A stretch of 64,000 bases of DNA, from NCBI GenBank assembly GCA_007449985.2, contig VIIQ02000165.1:1-64000 (forward strand), read 5' to 3'. This DNA comes from Desmodesmus armatus (taxonomy: Eukaryota > Chlorophyta > Chlorophyceae > Sphaeropleales > Scenedesmaceae). A program made the position numbers and the translations under genes. Positions 49,380-64,000 of the stretch are shown in pieces; within the stretch, counting starts at the first letter, position 1; each line of letters opens with the position of its first letter. The notes beneath the pieces were generated by a model, which was not told the DNA's origin, made no database searches, and worked only from the letters and a program-made list of their open reading frames with translations.

Positions 49380-49616
49380 AATACCTGCAAGGGTACACTT
49401 GACCCATGCAACCCCACTCAGTTGTGGACAGGCAGCCTGTGCCTTCAGCTACTGCCTGGAGGGGCATCATTGTATAAAACTTGCCGAACAACTGAACGAT
49501 GCATGGGCATTATTACAATGCCTGCAAGGGTACACTTGATCCACACTTGATTTACCTCACTCAGTTCTGGAAAAGCTGTCGCTGAAGTTTAGCTACTGCC
49601 TGGAGGGGCATCACTA
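49380..49616 (-). repeat. Duplicated 3' end of the LRR gene
   Basis: A block of about 95 bp (tgcctgcaagggtacacttga at one end, ctactgcctggaggggcatc at the other) occurs at about 49380-49473 and again at 49519-49616. The inner copy contains the last nine codons and stop of the LRR gene. The outer copy lies in its 3' flank. Confidence 0.85.
49513..49517 (-). terminator. Candidate polyadenylation signal TGTAA of the LRR gene
   Basis: TTACA on the + strand reads TGTAA in the gene's sense, about 72 bases after the stop codon. TGTAA is the usual polyadenylation signal in green algae. A 5-mer match alone is weak evidence. Confidence 0.4.
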
Positions 49617-52600
49617 TCAGCCACTCTCCAATGCACATCCAATCCAGGCCGTGCCTCTCTCAGCTGCTGCACCAGCCCCTCAAAGTCATCATGCTGTGTT
49701 CCAGGGTTTGCACCCACCTCCAGGGTTTTGAGGGCAGCTGCTAAACCCTGACCACCCCCAGTGCTGCTGGGTTTAGCTGTCAGCTGCTGCAGCAAGCTCT
49801 TGAGCTGGTCGAAGCTGAGGCTGCATCCGCTGAGGTTTAGGCCTTGGAGTCGTGCAAAACCGCCTTGAGTAAGGCAGGCCTGTAGGGTCGAGATAGGGGC
49901 ATCTGCAACAGACAAAACATGAAACATCACAGTGATGTTATCGTCGACACAGGGGCTTGAGTATCAAAACCTGCATTGACTGGTGATAGATGTATCCCTT
50001 TCCCTTTCAAGCTCTATGCCAAAAAGGCATCCATGCTGAACACTTCTCGAGCCCCTTACCTGCACCCTCAGCTGCTGCTGCACCCAGCTTGCACCCAAAC
50101 AGACTCAGCTGCTGCAGCCCTGCCAGCTCCGACAGTGACTTGACAGCACCACTACCAGCTCCGGTCTCTGCCAAATCCAGCTGCCACTGCTGCTGCTGAT
50201 GTGCTGATGGCACACCACTTCCTGCTGCATCCTGACTGCTGCTGCCGCTGCTGAGTGCAGCATCTGCAGTAGCAGCTGGTGGTACTGCCAGCGCTGCTGC
50301 TAGTTTTCTGAGAGCTTCGTCTGAGAGGTCAGGGTTGCCGCCCAGCAGCAGCTGCTGCAATGGTGGTGGGACCCCTGCTGCGGCTTCAAGCTGCTGCTGC
50401 CGGCCTCCTAGCGCTGCTGCAAGCTCTGCCAAGCCTGTGTATGGCAAGAGAGGGATTGTGCAAGGGACAGGAGGGAACGTGCAAGGGGCAAGAGGGAATG
50501 TGCAAGGGGCAAGAGGGAAGAAGGAAAGGATCACAGTACGACAGACAAAGTACGACAGTGGAGGTGTGGAGGGTGCTGTGCCCACCTGCATCATCCAGTT
50601 GACTGGCAGCTAAGTCCAGATGCTGCAAGGACGAGTTGGCAGGCAGCCCCCTGGCCACACCAGCAGCACCTGCAGCACAGCATGATAAGAGCTGCGTCAA
50701 GACTTGGTTTGACCTTGACAGGACTTGGGTTCGAAGCTGCGTTGCTTGTGCAGGAACTATGGTCAAGAAGCGGGTCTGGCTGAGAGCTTAGCGTGGTGTA
50801 GAGAACGGTTGCTCTGTCCAGGGTTACTGAGCCTTGGTAGTATTCTTGAACCACACTTACTTACAGCGGCATGTGTGGATGCAGCTACACACAACTGTTG
50901 TACATAGATGTAGATCTTCCCACACATTTTCAGACCAGGACCATGTGTCTTACATACTCCAGTTTGCTACTGGCTGGAGAGCCACAGACGCGCGGCTGTT
51001 TGTGAAGGCACAAGGGTGTACCACCGCGGGCTTACCTGTGCCTTTGATTGCAGTGTTTCGCAGCTTTAGTGACTGCAGCTGCCCCGCACCCGCAACCAGC
51101 TGCTGCAGCCCCTCTGCAGCTGCTGCACCGCTCAAGTCATTATGGCATAAGTCCAGATGTTGCAGCTTGTCAAGGCTGGCTGCTGCTGCCAGAGACTTGA
51201 GGCCCTGTGAAACAAACATCACAGCACCAAGGATGTTGTTTCAAAAAAATTTAAACGTGACACCTAGTAATGAACGTGACCTGAGTACTTCGCATGCCAC
51301 CCTTCAAGCTCTGTATTCACTGACGGAGGTGGTCCAATCTCCACTTGTCCGACTACACAACCACGCTCACAAACAGGCCTGTTTGTGCCGTACGAAAGAT
51401 GTACTGCTGGTGAAGTCTAGTACACAACAGCGCCGCAAACCCTTGATGCAGCCCCAGCACAGGACTCAACACAGGGGTGCAGGGGTGTAGGGGACACTCA
51501 TGAGACTCACCCCAGGCCCCTTGCAGTATGATATGGCACGGCTGTTGTGTGCGGCCAACAAGTAGCACTCTCGTCCCCCTTCCCTTAGCCGTATCCCCTT
51601 TGTAACCAAACCTCAAAAGCATCAGGACCACCCACCTCTGCTGTGATGCCACAGTCAGACATCTCAAGGTGCGGCCAACCAGTAGCAATCTCCGCCCCCC
51701 CCCCCCCTTCCCTCAGCCGTATCCTCCTGGTAACATAACCCCCAAAGAATCAGGACCACCTGTGCACCTCTGCTGTGATGCCACAGTCAGCCAGCTCAAG
51801 GTGCGGCCAACCAGTAGCAGTATCCCCCCCCCTTTCCTCAGCCGTAATCCTCTGGATTCCCAAACCACAACAAAATCAGAACCACCCACCCACCTCTGCA
51901 GTGATGCCACAGTCAGCCAGCTCCAGGTGTGCGAGTGTCTTCCAGGGCCCTGAACACAGCTGAGCCAGGCCTGCATCACGCAGGGCATTCCTTGACAGTA
52001 CCAGCTGCTGCAGGGCTGAGTGTGCTTGCAGCACGTCCGATATGCTGGCAGCTGCCGCTGAGGTCAAGCCCTGGGGGCACAGGGTGGTGGCAGCACAAGC
52101 AGGATACGGTGGTTGCGGCGTGGGTGGCACCAGCTCGGCTGCTTGTACATGTACGTCGTGACATGTACTAGTGATTTGGTCCATACTGTATAAAATGTGG
52201 GCTTGCGTCAAGGTGTTTGGAATGCTTGAAGAGCACCTGACAGGTTGAGGTCAACAAGCAAACAGCACACATACAACTGCTGTATCACCAGCAAGACAGT
52301 GTCCAAACTCAATCACTGTAGCGCTCTGTAGCGCTCTGACGGCCCTCGTCCGCTTTTGGTTCACTGGGCCATTGTGCGCAGCCCTACCTTGTGCTCCAAG
52401 TCCCATGCCTCAAGGACTGTGTTATGTCTGAGGCCTTCAGCAAGAGCAGATAAAGCCTGCGGCAGCATGATGCACAATAATAGGGTGCTGCATCATACAG
52501 TGCCACTGATGCTGCTGCTAGTGCTGCTGTTGCTGGTAGTGGCAGCATCAGAACAGCAGACAACCCAGAGCACTCAGGCCGGCATGTGCATGCTGATCCG

Positions 52601-52891
52601 GCGTACCTGGTCGCCCCAACTGCTGTTTCCGATGCTGATGCGCTTAAGGCCGCTGTTGTGCTGCAGAGAAGTTCCCAGCACTGCTGCTGCCTCAGCAGAG
52701 AGGGGGTGGCTGCACAAGTTCAGCTCTGAAAGGACGCTGTTACTCCTGAGCGCCTTTGCAAGTGATACGACATCTGAATCATCCAGCCTCCGAAACTTAA
52801 GAATGGTCAAGGACTGCAGTTTGGGGTCGTTTTCGTTGAGGCGCTTCAGCAGATCATCGATGCCGGAAGCTGCTCCTCGACCCCAAGCCAT
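49589..52891 (-). CDS. RNase-inhibitor-like leucine-rich repeat protein
   Basis: Exons in transcript order: 52891-52607, 52456-52388, 52070-51894, 51204-51036, 50669-50586, 50434-50060, 49902-49589; all phases agree and the product is 490 aa. LRR units of the long RNase-inhibitor/NLRC type are visible: SVLSELNLCSHPLSAEAAAV, ALQQLVLSRNALRDAGLAQL, LAHLELADCGI, KLQHLDLCHNDLSG, SLQHLDLAASQLDDAG, LQQLLLGGNPDLSDEALRKL, GLQQLSLFGCKLG and ARLQGLNLSGCSLSFDQLKS. Several exon boundaries fall within repeats, as in other LRR genes built by exon duplication. No kinase, NACHT, F-box or membrane segment is seen, so a cytosolic or nuclear protein-interaction scaffold is most likely. Exon 6 carries a Ser/Gln/Ala-rich insert of about 50 residues between LRR units. 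Partner and role are unknown. Confidence 0.85.
50447..50520. repeat. Minisatellite in LRR intron 5
   Basis: Three to four imperfect copies of a 21-bp unit close to gtgcaaggggcaagagggaa, placed just upstream (in the gene's sense) of the exon 6 acceptor at 50434. Confidence 0.8.
51630..51945 (-). repeat. Three copies of the LRR exon 3 edge and donor
   Basis: The exon 3 3' end encoding LAHLELADCGITAE (exon end 51894, donor GTGGGT) recurs with equivalent ends at 51768 and 51636 (spacings 126 and 132). Each copy keeps CTTGAG(C/A)TG.CTGACTGTGGC and GCAGAG followed by GT. The copies are separated by C-runs and aaccagtagca-type intron sequence. Confidence 0.9.
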
Positions 52892-53952
52892 GGATGCAGA
52901 TGGTTGCTAAGGTTTTTTGGCCCCTGCTTCAGCTGCGACAATCGACAGTGGGCTGCAGCATGGACTCCCTCAGCACTTACATGACAGTTATAACAGCTGT
53001 AGCAGCGAAACAGTCAAACAAATTGGTGTGACTAGCATCCACCACAAAAGCAAAAACCAGCCAGGAGGCAGCATGCATGCAACGGCACCAAGCCACATGA
53101 TGTGTCTTCGGGAGACACCAACTTCATAACACCAAAGCACGCCACATGACCAGCCAGCCAGCTGCGACTTTGAGCACCTCCCACACGTGTTGCTGTGAGA
53201 AGACACAATTGTTGCCAAGGGTTGAGCAAGAAGGCTGATATAGCAGGCAACTTGCACAGCATGAACTGCAGCCAATCCACTCAGCACTCAGAACACACCG
53301 TCAGGCAAACTCGCTTGCAAGGGACCAGACTGATGTGCTGATACAATTTGCGCCATGCCTTCAGACTCAAAGCACCCTGATCCGCTGTCCTCACATAGTT
53401 GTGTTTGGGGTTGATACTCTAACACGGCCACAACACTAATTGGAAAGAAACAAAATGTGCATACGGCAGCGGCTGCTGGACACAAATGCCAACAGGGACA
53501 CAATACGCCAGCACCTGTGCCAGTTGCAAACCAGTATGCTGTGGTGTATGCCAAATGCTCACAGGCAAATATATGCATCTGAGTAGCAGAATTCTTGACC
53601 AACCTGCCTGCCCTTGCAGGGGACTGACCCCTACTGAAACCACACCACCTCCCAACCCCTCCAAAACCAAGGATGCAGTGCTCACGGAAGCAGCACCACT
53701 GCCTGCCTTCAAACCTACCCCGCACCGCCGGAGTGCACGCTGCTCTGCTGCAGAGCAATGCGGGGCCATACAGTACACCACCCTGCCATGTAAGTCACTA
53801 GCTGCAAGTACACGCTGCCGCACCCAGTTCCACGAGCAAACCCCCTGACTTAGCGATCACTGCCCGCCCTGCAGCTGGTACCTACCACACCACAATCTGC
53901 ACAGACGCAGAAGCTGTGTGTCGGAAAGCTGCCAGGGATCAGGGTCGCCGCC
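52892..53952. other. Intergenic region upstream of LRR and downstream of Ca2+-ATPase
   Basis: No gene recognised. It must contain the LRR promoter and the 3' UTR of the Ca2+-ATPase. A TTACA on + near 52977 (TGTAA on -) is too far from the ATPase stop to be persuasive. Open frames here are low complexity. Confidence 0.5.
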
Positions 53953-63935
<9,983 letters not shown>

Positions 63936-64000
63936 CTGCACGCACATATGGTACCAAATGTTCGGATACATTCCTTGAGTAACAGAGGGAGCGAGCTTGA

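Larger units (their letters stand above)
48279..49588. other. Convergent intergenic region between ABCC and LRR genes
   Basis: It holds the 3' flanks of two convergent genes and no recognisable gene. It includes a (GTT)n microsatellite at about 48567-48612 and the outer copy of a duplicated block (49380-49473) whose inner copy overlaps the LRR stop codon. Confidence 0.6.

Noticed and set aside
50715..50745. tRNA T-arm-like GGTTCGAAGC
   Set aside because: No acceptor stem, D-arm or anticodon arm could be placed around it on either strand.

Overview
This window is nuclear DNA from an intron-rich eukaryote, most likely a green alga (chlorophyte). The reasons are: every recognisable protein is split by short spliceosomal introns with GTGAGT/GTAAGT-type donors and CAG acceptors; interstitial tracts of the plant/algal telomere repeat TTTAGGG recur; CAG/TGC microsatellites and Gln/Ala/Ser-rich linkers are common; and the gene set (phytochelatin synthase, MSP130-type secreted protein, plant-style DUF218 protein) fits. 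I cannot name the genus. Exon models were built by hand from splice-site consensus, family conservation and phase agreement at every junction. No transcript data were used.

Layout. 1-3.9 kb: repeat-rich, no gene recognised. 3929-4961 (+): a small unrecognised two-exon gene. 5-7.9 kb: no gene recognised. 7883-15730 and 16875-22390 (-): two intact tandem paralogues, 11 exons each, of a secreted MSP130/choice-of-anchor-I beta-propeller-like protein; the duplication also covers their flanks. 23771-27239 (-): a membrane-anchored DUF218-family protein. 28324-33569 (-): phytochelatin synthase with its full catalytic triad. 34074-48278 (+): a full ABCC/MRP-type ABC transporter, divergent from phytochelatin synthase across about 500 bp. 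49589-52891 (-): an RNase-inhibitor-like LRR protein. 53953-63935 (-): a P2B (PMCA/ACA-type) Ca2+-ATPase whose first exon(s) lie beyond the right edge.

How the genes may work together. Phytochelatin synthase makes Cys-rich peptides that chelate Cd/As/Zn, and ABCC transporters are the known carriers of phytochelatin-metal complexes in plants. Their head-to-head arrangement therefore looks like a two-gene metal detoxification module. A Ca2+ pump and two MSP130 proteins (linked to biomineralisation in animals) lie on either side; any functional link to them is speculative.

The most unusual signal is structural. In several unrelated genes the 3' edge of one exon, together with its 5' splice site and the start of the intron, has been tandemly copied into the following intron (phytochelatin synthase exon 3 x4; ABC exons 3 and 21; LRR exon 3 x3; DUF218 exon 3 x2), leaving chains of decoy donors and partial exons. 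Telomere-like tracts also sit inside introns, several of them close to 5' splice sites.
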